Below are positions 34,696 to 43,449 of a stretch of DNA of 64,000 nucleotides, piece by piece. The position numbers were made by a program, and so were the translations under genes. The notes beneath the pieces are model-generated. The model was not told the origin of the DNA and made no database searches. It saw nothing but the letters and a program-made list of their open reading frames with translations. Numbering within the stretch: position 1 is the stretch's first letter; every line of letters begins with the position of its first letter. This stretch comes from Ensifer adhaerens. GTDB lineage: Bacteria; Pseudomonadota; Alphaproteobacteria; Rhizobiales; Rhizobiaceae. The stretch covers positions 174,766-238,765 of the forward strand of contig NZ_LGAP01000005.1 of assembly GCF_001270265.1 (NCBI RefSeq). Reading direction: 5' to 3'.

Positions 34696-36633
34696 TCAGG
34701 CCGCCTCGGCCGTATGGATGCTCGTGCCAGTGAAGGTCTTCAACCATAGCTGTGTCGACAGGATCCCGACGAACGCCGCATTGTCGCGGAAGCCGGATAC
34801 CGGCTGGGACTGGCACTTTTCGTAGAGTTTCGCGACGGCCCTCGGGTTGAAGAGGCCGCCCGCGGAAATGCGGTCTTCGCTCATCGCCTCGCGGACGTAA
34901 TCGAGTTCGCCGACACCGGTGAATGAAAGGCTGTCGGGTGCGCGATAGGGTTGCTTGGTGCGCTTGCCGATCGCCTCCGGCATCAGGTCCTTGGTCGCTT
35001 CGCGCAGGATGTGCTTTTCCACCAGCCCCTTGAGCTTCATCTCCGGCGGCAATCCGGCGGCAAACTCGACCAGCCGGTGATCGAGGAACGGGAAACGCCC
35101 TTCGATGCCATGCGCCATCGCCATGCGGTCGCCCTGGCTCGAAAGAATATAGCCTGGCAGAAGGAATCGACCCTCGAGATACTGAGCCTGGTGCAAAGCG
35201 TGCCAGCGGCCGAAATCCTGAGGCAGACGGCTTGCCAGTTCCTCTGCCGCATCGTAGCCGGCAAGGCTGGCGCGCAGATCGGGCGAGAAGAATATCTTCG
35301 TCGCCGCCGTGCTCTTGAAGCGCGGACGATGAGAGAATAGCGGATCGTCGAGCGGCACGTCGCCGGCCCCGAAAAAGGCGGCAAGGTATTCCGCCGACTG
35401 CTGCTGCAGGCCCGGCAGATAGGGATAGAGCTTGCGGAACAGATGCGGGCGAATGCGCGAGCCGGGCTGCCGCCCGCAGAACCGACGTACACGCGCCTCC
35501 TTGAAGATATCGTAGCCGGCAAAGACCTCGTCAGCCCCCTCGCCGGTCAGCACCACCTTGAGGCCCTGTTCGCGCACCAGGCCCGAGAGCTGATAGAGCG
35601 GCGCCGGCGCGGTCCTGATAATCGGCCTTTCAGCAAAGCGCACGACCTCCGGGAAGACCCTGGCGATATCGCCGGCACGGCAGGCGACTGCGCTGTGCTG
35701 CGTGCCGAGGGCCGCAGCCATCTGCATCTGGTAGGCGCTTTCGTCGTGCTCGGCGCTGTCGAAGGTGACCGAGAACGTGCGCAACCCTTGCGGCGCCATG
35801 CCCGCTGCCAACGCCGCGACAATGGAGGAATCAAGACCTCCTGACAGGTAGGAGCCGACCGGCACGTCGGCCCGCATGCGGATCCGCGTCGCATCGCTCA
35901 AAAGCGCGCGCAATTCTTCAGCGGCATCACATTCGTTGACGAAGCGTGAAGTCGCATCGCGATCCGGATAATCGAGACGCCAATAGGGCCTGATCGTCTG
36001 ACGGCCCCGTTCAGCGATCATAAAGCTCGCCGGCTCCAACTCGTAGATATCGCGAAAGCCGGTCCGCGGCGCGATCGGGGCCCAGAGCGTGAAGATCTGG
36101 TCGAGCGCGATCGGATCGATCTCAGCTGCGATGCCGGGAACCTGGAGCAGTGCCTTGATTTCGGATGCGAAATAGAGTGTCTCGCCTCTGGTCGCATAGA
36201 ACAACGGACGCACGCCCATGCGGTCACGGGCGAGCATCATCCGGTTGCGGCGGGCGTCCCGGATAGCAAAGGAGAAATCGCCGTTGAGGACGGACAGGCA
36301 ATCCTCGCCCATCTCGTCATAGAGGTGAAGGATGACTTCGGTGTCGCTCGAGGTTCGGAAATGCCGCCCCTTGGCGCGCAGTTCGTCGCGCAGTTCGACA
36401 TAGTTGAAGATCTCGCCGTTGAAGACGATGGTCAGGTCGTCCGTCGCATCGGACATTGGCTGCTGGCCGTCGCCGAGCCCGACGATCGACAGCCGGACGT
36501 GACCGAGGCCAGCTTCCGGCGCCACGAATGTCCCGCGCTCGTCCGGGCCGCGGTGGGCGATCGCGGTCACCATCCTCTTGAGAAGGGCTTCTGCTTCCCG
36601 GACCGAACCGAAATAGCCGCCAAAACCGCACAT
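34696..36633 (-). CDS. Asparagine synthetase-type amidotransferase (AsnB family)
   Basis: 645 residues from ATG 36633. This start is required because Cys2 (MCGFGG) is the N-terminal nucleophile of the class II glutaminase domain. Residues 1-200 form that domain, with RGPDERG and FNGEIFNY. The synthetase domain has PP-loop SGGLDSS at 264-270. Glutamine-derived ammonia is used for an ATP-dependent amidation. The roughly 645-residue version is the group often found in exopolysaccharide and antibiotic clusters. It is the first gene of an operon with a carrier protein, ligase and NadE-like protein. Confidence 0.88.
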   Translation of the reverse strand: MCGFGGYFGSVREAEALLKRMVTAIAHRGPDERGTFVAPEAGLGHVRLSIVGLGDGQQPMSDATDDLTIVFNGEIFNYVELRDELRAKGRHFRTSSDTEVILHLYDEMGEDCLSVLNGDFSFAIRDARRNRMMLARDRMGVRPLFYATRGETLYFASEIKALLQVPGIAAEIDPIALDQIFTLWAPIAPRTGFRDIYELEPASFMIAERGRQTIRPYWRLDYPDRDATSRFVNECDAAEELRALLSDATRIRMRADVPVGSYLSGGLDSSIVAALAAGMAPQGLRTFSVTFDSAEHDESAYQMQMAAALGTQHSAVACRAGDIARVFPEVVRFAERPIIRTAPAPLYQLSGLVREQGLKVVLTGEGADEVFAGYDIFKEARVRRFCGRQPGSRIRPHLFRKLYPYLPGLQQQSAEYLAAFFGAGDVPLDDPLFSHRPRFKSTAATKIFFSPDLRASLAGYDAAEELASRLPQDFGRWHALHQAQYLEGRFLLPGYILSSQGDRMAMAHGIEGRFPFLDHRLVEFAAGLPPEMKLKGLVEKHILREATKDLMPEAIGKRTKQPYRAPDSLSFTGVGELDYVREAMSEDRISAGGLFNPRAVAKLYEKCQSQPVSGFRDNAAFVGILSTQLWLKTFTGTSIHTAEAA

Positions 36634-36777
36634 ATTCAGACTTTCACAGGGGGCCAATCACAACCGGAACATAATCCGCATGAAGAACTCATGGGTTAAC
36701 CGCCGGCATTTTCTGGTTGTATGGTAAATTCTCTGGGAGGGGTAAAAATATGTCACCCGGTGCAACGAGAAATACCT

Positions 36778-36981
36778 TCATCCTTGCGGAACGTTTCTTT
36801 TCGTTACAATTTTAAACATTAGATAGAAAATAAGAACCGGCCAGAAAATACAGATCACAATGCCGGCGACACGATAGGCATTCCAAGACGCGTGCGCCTG
36901 CAGGCCCTCCAAATAGGTCATAGCCAATAGGAAAAGCGCAGCCATACAATAGGTTACGCCGATAAAATACATCCAGGACAT
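36778..36981 (-). CDS. Small two-helix membrane protein (hypothetical)
   Basis: 67 residues. Two hydrophobic stretches (about 5-22 and 38-58) with a short polar loop, ending KIVTKRNVPQG, predict an inner-membrane protein with both termini on the same side. The start is ATG 36981 preceded by a loose GAGAG. The surrounding DNA is lower in GC than the neighbourhood. No family is recognised and no operon partner is evident; it lies between the AsnB-type gene and the FkbM gene. Confidence 0.45.
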   Translation of the reverse strand: MSWMYFIGVTYCMAALFLLAMTYLEGLQAHASWNAYRVAGIVICIFWPVLIFYLMFKIVTKRNVPQG

Positions 36982-37195
36982 CTGACCGCTCTCATGGCAC
37001 AGCAGAAAAATCAGGGAATGAAAATAGAAACTAGATGCTTATACCACTAGAAGTAACATTCTTAAACCAAGAATTAACCAAGCTCCAGACATGGTTAATG
37101 GGCTGATCGCAGCGACTTTCCTGCTCCGGTAAGGCATATATCGCCGACGCTTGTACTTGAAAAAGCCGGAGACTGTTGCTCTTTGGCGGGTGACG

Positions 37196-37957
37196 TTACC
37201 GCTCGCGGGCCTTCGCAACAAAGAGCAGATCGAAACCGCGGAATTCGCGCCGAACGATTGATTTTTTTAGCGCAGTCCATATCGCCGACGGATTATCGAG
37301 GCTAAAGCCACGGAAGCTGCGCACGAGCCCGAAGGTCGCAACGAGGGTACGAAACGCCCTGACGATTGCCGGCCCACTCAGCGACGCAAATAGGATCTGT
37401 GGATGCACGGCGAGCAAAACCCCCGTCGTCCGCGTGCGGTCGATATCCCGGAACTGGGTCAGGGCACGGTATTCATAGCCCTCGATATCAATCTTGAAGC
37501 ACAGCTTGTCGGTTCGCGCCATCGACTGCAGTTCGGCAATCGTGATCGTTTTCGCCTTGATCGCCTGCCCCGTGTCGTCGGCGATCAGCGCCGAGGTTTC
37601 TGAACTGCCAAATCCGCCGCCGACTGAATTCAGCACCAGGACCTCATCCTCGGAAAGTGCCGCATTGATCAGTGCGACGTCCCCCTCATTCTGAGGCTCC
37701 ATTTCCTTGAGGATGCCGAAACAAACAGGATCGGGCTCGACGGTAATTACATTGTCGGCAATCTGCGCCGTCCAATAGGGTGTCACGCCTATCCAGCCAC
37801 CGATATCGACAAAGGTCGTGTTGCCGTCGACCAGCCGCTCGATGTTTTGAAATGTGCACGGCTCCCACTCGCCGCTTTGAAGCCGCGCAAAGAAGCGCTT
37901 CTTCTCAGGCTTGTCGGGGAAATGGACGGTCTTGCAGAAATAGGTGATCGCACGCAT
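37196..37957 (-). CDS. FkbM-family SAM-dependent methyltransferase
   Basis: 253 residues. FVDIGGWIGVTPYW is the SAM-binding motif I, VEPDPVCFGIL the acidic motif II region, and LCFKIDIEGYE the FkbM-type motif with the conserved KxDIEG. FkbM enzymes O-methylate sugars and polyketides and are common in surface-polysaccharide loci. It lies on the minus strand between the small membrane protein and a gap before the cyclic-nucleotide-binding gene. The target sugar is unknown. The upstream start overlaps no other gene. Confidence 0.85.
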   Translation of the reverse strand: MRAITYFCKTVHFPDKPEKKRFFARLQSGEWEPCTFQNIERLVDGNTTFVDIGGWIGVTPYWTAQIADNVITVEPDPVCFGILKEMEPQNEGDVALINAALSEDEVLVLNSVGGGFGSSETSALIADDTGQAIKAKTITIAELQSMARTDKLCFKIDIEGYEYRALTQFRDIDRTRTTGVLLAVHPQILFASLSGPAIVRAFRTLVATFGLVRSFRGFSLDNPSAIWTALKKSIVRREFRGFDLLFVAKARER

Positions 37958-38056
37958 GGCGCTTCTCTAGCCCATATCCCGGCGAAGCGGAATCGTTTTT
38001 GCGAAGGTCTTTCATGCGGCCAGGACATGCCATCGACAGACGCCACCGGCTCGATA

Positions 38057-38521
38057 TCACGCTTCGATGCGTTCGTTTCGGCTGCGTGCTTCCGTGAGTT
38101 CGGCGGTCGTCTGGCTGAGACGGTCGGCGAGCACGCGCATGATTTCCACGGCCATTTCGGGGAAGTCGGCCAGGAGCTTCAGGAAATCGTCCTTGCGGAT
38201 GCGCAGGGCTTCAAGCGGTGTCGTCGTGCGCACGGTTGCCGTGCGCGGGGTGTTACAGAGAATGGCGATTTCGCCGACGATCGAATTCTGCTCGACCTCT
38301 GCCAGCTTCAGCGGCCCACTCGCAGTGGTCACCAGCACGTCGGCCTTGCCGGAGAGGATGACATAGGCCGCGTCACCGATATCGCCCTGATAGAAAAGGG
38401 CCTCCCCGGCGCTGTACATGACCCGGTCGGAGGTGAAGGCAAGGAGTTTCAATTTTGCAGGCGGCAATCCTGAAAACAGGGTTATCCGGCGCAGCATTTC
38501 GACTTCATCCTTGAGCAACAT
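38057..38521 (-). CDS. Cyclic-nucleotide-binding domain protein
   Basis: 154 residues from ATG 38521. A single cNMP-binding fold: FSGLPPAKLKLLAF, GEALFYQGDIGDAAYVILSGKADVLV, then SIVGEIAILCNTPRTATVRTTTPLEALRI, where GEIAILCNTPRTATV is the phosphate-binding cassette. No DNA-binding helix-turn-helix follows; a short polar C-terminal helix ends the protein, so it is probably a regulator of a partner protein rather than a CRP-type activator. It lies 92 bases downstream of the 900-residue ABC-like gene on the same strand and may regulate it. Confidence 0.85.
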   Translation of the reverse strand: MLLKDEVEMLRRITLFSGLPPAKLKLLAFTSDRVMYSAGEALFYQGDIGDAAYVILSGKADVLVTTASGPLKLAEVEQNSIVGEIAILCNTPRTATVRTTTPLEALRIRKDDFLKLLADFPEMAVEIMRVLADRLSQTTAELTEARSRNERIEA

Positions 38522-38613
38522 CACAATCCGTTTCTCCGAGTATCCGGTCGGGGACAAGCTATCTCCCGCATTGCGGCAGGACCTTATGCTCGTGCCCTGA
38601 CATTAACATTACA

Positions 38614-41316
38614 TCAAGATGCCATTTCCTTATAGTCGGGTCCTTCGTCAGCCCCCACTTCCGTTTCGTTATCGCGAACCAGGCGTCCGTTCTCGAAACT
38701 CGCGACGCGATCGAACAGTTCCATCACGGCCGGATTTGCGACCACCCAGACGATTGCCGGATTGCGGCCATCCTGGCGCAGAAGCGCAAAGACGTTGCGG
38801 ATCACCTGCTCCTGGACACGTTGATCGAGCGCCAGCAGCGGCTGGTTGAAGATGTAGAAGTCGCAGACGCGGATAAGCGCTCGCGCCAGATCCAGCTTCT
38901 GTCTCTGGCCTGCGGTCAAGCGCTTGCCGCCAGCGCCGACATTGAAGTCGAAGCCGAAGGCGAGCACCTCGTTATAGAGGCCAACGGCTTCGAAAAGATC
39001 CCGCACGATCGCCCGGATCTTATCCGATCCGTCGGCGTGCTTGTGACCGATGCGCCCGAAGAGCACGTTGTCGATGATGCTGCCGGAGGCGATGTAACGG
39101 TTCGGGCGGTAGTGCTCGATCATACCGGCGAGGTCCGCCGGCAGACCTTCGTCGAACTCGCGCCGTGCCGCGACGATCTTTGCCATCAGCTCGTCGGTCA
39201 AGAGACCAAAGCGGTGGCGAGGCTCGATGTAGCCGAAGCACAGCCGGATGATCTTGACCTGGTCATCCTCGGCGACGTCGGCGCGTGGGCGGCCGCGGAC
39301 CTTTTGCAGCAACGCTTCATAGACCGGGATTTCTTCGGCCGTCATGAATGTCAGCTGCTGGAAGAACGGGTGATCTGGCGGCAGGTCGCGGAACAGTTCG
39401 ACGACGTTCTCGGCGATTTCCAGCCCCATCTCGTAGAAAACGTCGCGCAAGCCGACGCGCTGCAGCACGGTCTTGAAGAACGGATGTCCCTCAAGCGCGC
39501 CGTCCCACATCACCTGATCGGTGATCGTGCCGAAGAGCAGATTTTCGCCGATCGTTGCTTCGACGTTGTATGAGCCGGGTTCGAAGAACACCACGAGGTC
39601 GCTGAGCTTTTCCTTTTCGAGGCGCTCCCGCAGCGCGCTGCGCATCTCGACGATGCCCGCGGCAAAAGCCACATTGCGGTTCGGGTCGATAGTGGAGCGC
39701 ACGGCGAGCGCCAGCACGTCGTTGGTCAAAAGGACGGCATCGAGCACCGGCCTGATCTTGAGCAGAAGATCTTCCGGCCCGGTTGCGCCGGCTGCCTGAT
39801 AATCGATCCAATCGCTGTTGACGTCGAAGGATGGATTTCCGGCAAGCTTGGCTTCGACCAGCTCCCACTTGCGATGGGCCGCCCGCTCGCCTTCATACCG
39901 GACCTCGGTCAATGGCGCGTGCTTCAAGCCGTAGAGCAGGTTATCGCCAAGGCTGCCCTGAAACACATAGACATCCGAGGAGGCATAGGAAATCCGCCGA
40001 CCGGTGACCGATTCCGGCATCTCCAGAATATCCTGACCGCCAATGACAACCCGACCGCCCGCCGGCCAGATCAGACGGGCGAAGGCCTCTGCCAACACTT
40101 CTCCGCCGGCTTTGAGCGCGACCGCCTCGCCTGGCTGCACCTGCAGCGAAACGTGGTCGAGAAGCGTGGCGCCACCATCGTCGGTCACCGTGAGGTTGAC
40201 GGCCGCGAGCGCGCCGCTCAGCGGCTCGGGACTTGTCGCCGCGACGGCGTGAACCTTGGGATCGAGCAGCGGATCGACGCTGAACTGCTCGACCACCTGG
40301 CCATACTTGACCTGCACGTCCTGGCGCGCCTGGTCCCAATCGATGAGCTCCTTCAGCGGCCCCGGCAGGTCCTTGTAGGCGCCGATGACGGCGACGAGTT
40401 GACCGATATCGAGGCGGCCCTGAAGCGCAAAGTAACCGCCGATCGAATAGAACAGGAAAGGTGTAACCTGGGCGAGGAAGTTGTTGATGAACTTGACCAG
40501 AAACTTCCACTGATAGAGGTCATAGCGGATCTTGAAGATCCGTGCGAGCCGCGATGCGATATCGGCGCGCTCGAAATTGGAGGTGTCATAACCACGGATC
40601 GTGCCGATGCCGTCGACGATTTCGCTCACCCGGCCGGACAATTCGCGCGCCGTCAGCTGACGTTCACGCCCAAGCACCAGTAGCCGCTTGCGCATGCGCG
40701 GGATGATCACGGCCTGCACGGCGACGATGACGGAGGCGATCAGCCCCAGCCAGAAGCTCTGCAACAGGATGAAGATCAAGGCTGTCAGCGCCTGACCGCC
40801 CAGCAGCGCCGGCGACACGAAGGCGTCGCCCGTGAAGCCGCCGAGCGGCTCCACCTCGTCCTTGATCATCGTCGAGATCTCTGCCGGTTTCACCCGCTTG
40901 AAATGCGTCGGTGGGAACCGCAGGACCCGGTCGACAAGCTCGAAACGGATCCGCCGCAAGAGACGCTCGCCGAGCCGTCCTTTGAAGGTGTTGATGTAGA
41001 ATTTGAAGAGGCCGTTCACGACCACAAGCAGCAGGAAGACGAGGCTCAGAGCCAGCAGCATCCCCTCGCGGCCGAGCTGGAAGCCGTTGAAGAGATTGAT
41101 CGTCCCGAGATAGGGCAAGTCAAAGGAGATCGCCAGGAACGCCTGCGTCGCTTCCGGGCTGTCAAAGCCGTCGCCCTGAATCGGTCCGTTGACGATCTGC
41201 TTGGGCAGGTCGAAGGACAGGAAATAGGGGACCATCGAAAACGCAACGACCACCAGGATCCAGAGCTGATCCTTGCGCGTATGGGTCCATATATAGCGGG
41301 AGAGGCGTGCTTCCAT
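38614..41316 (-). CDS. 900-residue ABC-exporter-like protein with degenerate ATPase domain
   Basis: Six-helix exporter transmembrane domain (residues about 15-330) followed by a nucleotide-binding domain enlarged by about 290 residues. The Walker A position reads ALKAGGEVLAE (400-410) without the lysine. The signature is LTAGQ (800-804). The Walker B position is FYIFNQPLLALD (820-831), with Asn-Gln for the catalytic Asp-Glu, and the H-loop histidine is Asn (861). The post-Q-loop motif, usually single, occurs three times: DNLLYG (458), ENLLFG (591), DNVLFG (749). It looks like a pseudo-ATPase exporter homologue. Its function is unknown, possibly scaffold or regulated channel. The cNMP-binding gene follows. 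Confidence 0.82.
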   Translation of the reverse strand: MEARLSRYIWTHTRKDQLWILVVVAFSMVPYFLSFDLPKQIVNGPIQGDGFDSPEATQAFLAISFDLPYLGTINLFNGFQLGREGMLLALSLVFLLLVVVNGLFKFYINTFKGRLGERLLRRIRFELVDRVLRFPPTHFKRVKPAEISTMIKDEVEPLGGFTGDAFVSPALLGGQALTALIFILLQSFWLGLIASVIVAVQAVIIPRMRKRLLVLGRERQLTARELSGRVSEIVDGIGTIRGYDTSNFERADIASRLARIFKIRYDLYQWKFLVKFINNFLAQVTPFLFYSIGGYFALQGRLDIGQLVAVIGAYKDLPGPLKELIDWDQARQDVQVKYGQVVEQFSVDPLLDPKVHAVAATSPEPLSGALAAVNLTVTDDGGATLLDHVSLQVQPGEAVALKAGGEVLAEAFARLIWPAGGRVVIGGQDILEMPESVTGRRISYASSDVYVFQGSLGDNLLYGLKHAPLTEVRYEGERAAHRKWELVEAKLAGNPSFDVNSDWIDYQAAGATGPEDLLLKIRPVLDAVLLTNDVLALAVRSTIDPNRNVAFAAGIVEMRSALRERLEKEKLSDLVVFFEPGSYNVEATIGENLLFGTITDQVMWDGALEGHPFFKTVLQRVGLRDVFYEMGLEIAENVVELFRDLPPDHPFFQQLTFMTAEEIPVYEALLQKVRGRPRADVAEDDQVKIIRLCFGYIEPRHRFGLLTDELMAKIVAARREFDEGLPADLAGMIEHYRPNRYIASGSIIDNVLFGRIGHKHADGSDKIRAIVRDLFEAVGLYNEVLAFGFDFNVGAGGKRLTAGQRQKLDLARALIRVCDFYIFNQPLLALDQRVQEQVIRNVFALLRQDGRNPAIVWVVANPAVMELFDRVASFENGRLVRDNETEVGADEGPDYKEMAS

Positions 41317-41630
41317 GTTTCTGGCAACGGGACCTTATTGAACACTGCTATGTGTGCGGCGAGGGCTGTCACCATACCCAGCCACGATATGCTTGCTTGT
41401 GATACTTTCCGACTGAACCGCCAGGGGCGTCCGGCCGCGAGGCGTTTCGGCATAATCTAATGATCCGGCTTCGAATCCGGTTCATTAGATTATGCAGGAG
41501 CGCGAGAAAACCGCAATGGACGCCAGCCTTTGAGATTGGCGATCGTGTCTCCTCGCAACGGATGGCGACGGTGGGGAAGGAGACGAGCGTCCTTATTGCA
41601 CTCGATTGTATGCCAGCTTACAACGACCGA
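41317..41630. other. Intergenic region between the divergent ABC-like and methyltransferase genes
   Basis: 314 bases between two divergently transcribed genes. It contains a long hairpin (41451-41494) and GAAGGAG at 41578-41584 with no good start codon at the right distance. The frame of the methyltransferase stays open through part of it but shows no family similarity before residue MKHTSH. Promoters of both genes are expected here; I cannot assign them. Confidence 0.5.
41451..41494. repeat. Long palindrome with ATTATG arms in a divergent intergenic region
   Basis: CATAATCTAATGA (41451-41463) pairs perfectly with TCATTAGATTATG (41482-41494). After one mismatch, CCGG/CCGG extends the stem around an 8-base loop. 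The bases after it give ATTATGCAG, the same 9-mer as in the element at 12078-12086. It may be a copy of a dispersed rhizobial palindrome or a regulator site for one of the two divergent genes. Confidence 0.5.
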
Positions 41631-42305
41631 ATGAAACACACCAGCCACCCCCCTACTCCTGCGAGCGACTGGTACGAAAACGCTTTCGACCTGACGCGCG
41701 GAATTGCCGCCTACACCAGAAGCCCGCTGATCGACGGCATCGCCAAGGTGATCGCCAGGCATCCGGACGCCGATATTGCCAACGCGTTCAACCACAAGCA
41801 GGTCGCGTGCAAGCTTTGGGCTCGCGACACGCTGCTGGAAGCCGCGGGCAAATCCTATGAGCGGATCGTCATTCTCGGCGGCTGGTACGGAATTCTTTCC
41901 GCCATGCTGCTCGAGGACCGCCGCTTCGATATCGCAATGGCTGAGAGCTATGACATCGACCCTTCGGTCGAGGCTGTCGCGCGCACGCTTAACGCAAACT
42001 TTGCCGACCGATTCCAAGCCGTCACGGCGGATATGTACGCGATCGACTATGGTCGTCTTGGCGCCGACCTGATCGTCAACACGAGCTGCGAGCATATTGC
42101 CGATCTGCGCTCGTGGCTCGATCTGATCCCGCGAGGTACACGCGTCCTGCTGCAATCCAACGATTACTTCAGCGAACCGACCCACATCAACTGTGTGGCG
42201 TCCGTCGACGCATTCGCCAACCAGGCAAAGCTCGCGACACTCGATTTCGCCGGCGCGTTGCCGACGAAAAAATATACAAGATTCATGCTGATCGGGACGG
42301 TTTGA
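41631..42305 (+). CDS. Class I SAM-dependent methyltransferase-like protein
   Basis: 224 residues from ATG 41631. An in-frame ATG at 41610 is also possible and neither has a clear ribosome-binding site, so the start is uncertain. IVILGGWYGILSAMLLED resembles a SAM motif I, and AESYDIDPSVEAVARTLN motif II. NTSCEHIADLRSWLDLIPRGTRVLLQSNDYF is a typical post-motif-III part. Substrate unknown. Its 3' end overlaps the convergent glycosyltransferase gene by 23 bases. Confidence 0.7.
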   Translation: MKHTSHPPTPASDWYENAFDLTRGIAAYTRSPLIDGIAKVIARHPDADIANAFNHKQVACKLWARDTLLEAAGKSYERIVILGGWYGILSAMLLEDRRFDIAMAESYDIDPSVEAVARTLNANFADRFQAVTADMYAIDYGRLGADLIVNTSCEHIADLRSWLDLIPRGTRVLLQSNDYFSEPTHINCVASVDAFANQAKLATLDFAGALPTKKYTRFMLIGTV

Positions 42306-43449
42306 CAGGCACTTTCGACAGCCGCTCGCGCAGGATTGCAGCCGTGTGCGTGGCGCCCTCGAGGTCGAGCGGCGGCATCGCCGGCTTCGCACGTGCCAGC
42401 AGCGTTTCAACATCGCGCGCCAATCGGGCCGGCGTTACCTCGTTCTCCGGCAAGACGCCGGCAAGCCCAAGCTTTGCCAGTCGCACTGCCCGCGTCGATT
42501 GTTCCGTTTCCCCGCCAGCCGTGAACGGGATCAGCAGGGATGCACACCCGGCGCGAATGATGTCGCAGACCGTATTGTAACCGGCCTGCGAGACGGAAAG
42601 CCGCGCACCGGAAAGCAGGCTGGCGAAATCCTGCCGAAACCGGAACAGCTTCACATTCCCCGGCGCTGCGGCTTCGAACGCATCATAGTCGACCTGCGGC
42701 AGGTTCGGCCCGGTAATCAGGCACCATTGCAGCTCCGGCGGAAGAAGTTTCGCAGCCTCCAGCCCGGCGCCGATCAGCTCTTTTCCGACCGCACCGCCAC
42801 CTGCCGAGACCAGCACATCGAAACGCTCCAACGGCGCCATCGCCGGACTGCCGGCGACGAGGCCGGTATAGGCGACCTTATCGGCGATCTCCTGCGCGTA
42901 AGGAAAGGTCTCTTCAAGCCGTGCAAAGGCGGGATCCCCATGCACGAGCACGAGGTCGAAATGCGTCTGCACCAGATCCAGCATTTCCTCGGCGCGACCC
43001 GGCTTCGTTCGCTCCTGCAGGATGTCGCGAAGGGATGTCGCCACCAGTGGACGTGGGCTCGACGTCTCGATGAGGGCGAGCAGCGGCATCAGCTCGAAGC
43101 GCATCTGGCGCCGCCCGAACGGAAACGCTTCGAAGATGACCACATCCGGGTCGCATGTGCGAAACGCATCAAGCAGCATATCTCGCCGGCGGTTCTTGAA
43201 GTCGTCGTCCACCGGATTTCCAGTTTCGTCAGCCAGGCCTGAAAACCCCTTGTCGCCGGCAACGACCGGCGGAAGGGCCACGTGCTTCAGATCGGAAGCT
43301 GGAAAGCCGGGAACGGGCGTGCCGCCGGTGACCACCGTGACGTCGAAACCATCGGCGGCCAGCGCGCTGGCAATGCGGCTTGCCCGTGCCAGGTGGCCGA
43401 TCCCCAGCAGATGTTGGACATAGAAGAAGACCCGCTGCTGCCGCGTCAT
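42283..43449 (-). CDS. MurG/GT28-like glycosyltransferase
   Basis: 388 residues. ATG 43449 is chosen because it overlaps the upstream gene's stop by 4 bases (ATGA); an in-frame ATG four codons earlier is less likely. RVFFYVQHLLGIGHLARASRIASAL at the N terminus and SVSQAGYNTVCDIIRAG near residue 300 form a GT-B fold like MurG, UGT and DUF glycosyltransferase-28 proteins. The donor sugar and acceptor are unknown. It is last in a three-gene glycosyltransferase operon. Confidence 0.82.
   Translation of the reverse strand: MTRQQRVFFYVQHLLGIGHLARASRIASALAADGFDVTVVTGGTPVPGFPASDLKHVALPPVVAGDKGFSGLADETGNPVDDDFKNRRRDMLLDAFRTCDPDVVIFEAFPFGRRQMRFELMPLLALIETSSPRPLVATSLRDILQERTKPGRAEEMLDLVQTHFDLVLVHGDPAFARLEETFPYAQEIADKVAYTGLVAGSPAMAPLERFDVLVSAGGGAVGKELIGAGLEAAKLLPPELQWCLITGPNLPQVDYDAFEAAAPGNVKLFRFRQDFASLLSGARLSVSQAGYNTVCDIIRAGCASLLIPFTAGGETEQSTRAVRLAKLGLAGVLPENEVTPARLARDVETLLARAKPAMPPLDLEGATHTAAILRERLSKVPVKPSRSA

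Noticed and set aside
17017..36633. Exosortase/PEP-CTERM type locus, suggested by AsnB, ACP and ligase genes
   Set aside because: No exosortase-like membrane protein or PEP-CTERM substrate is present in the window.
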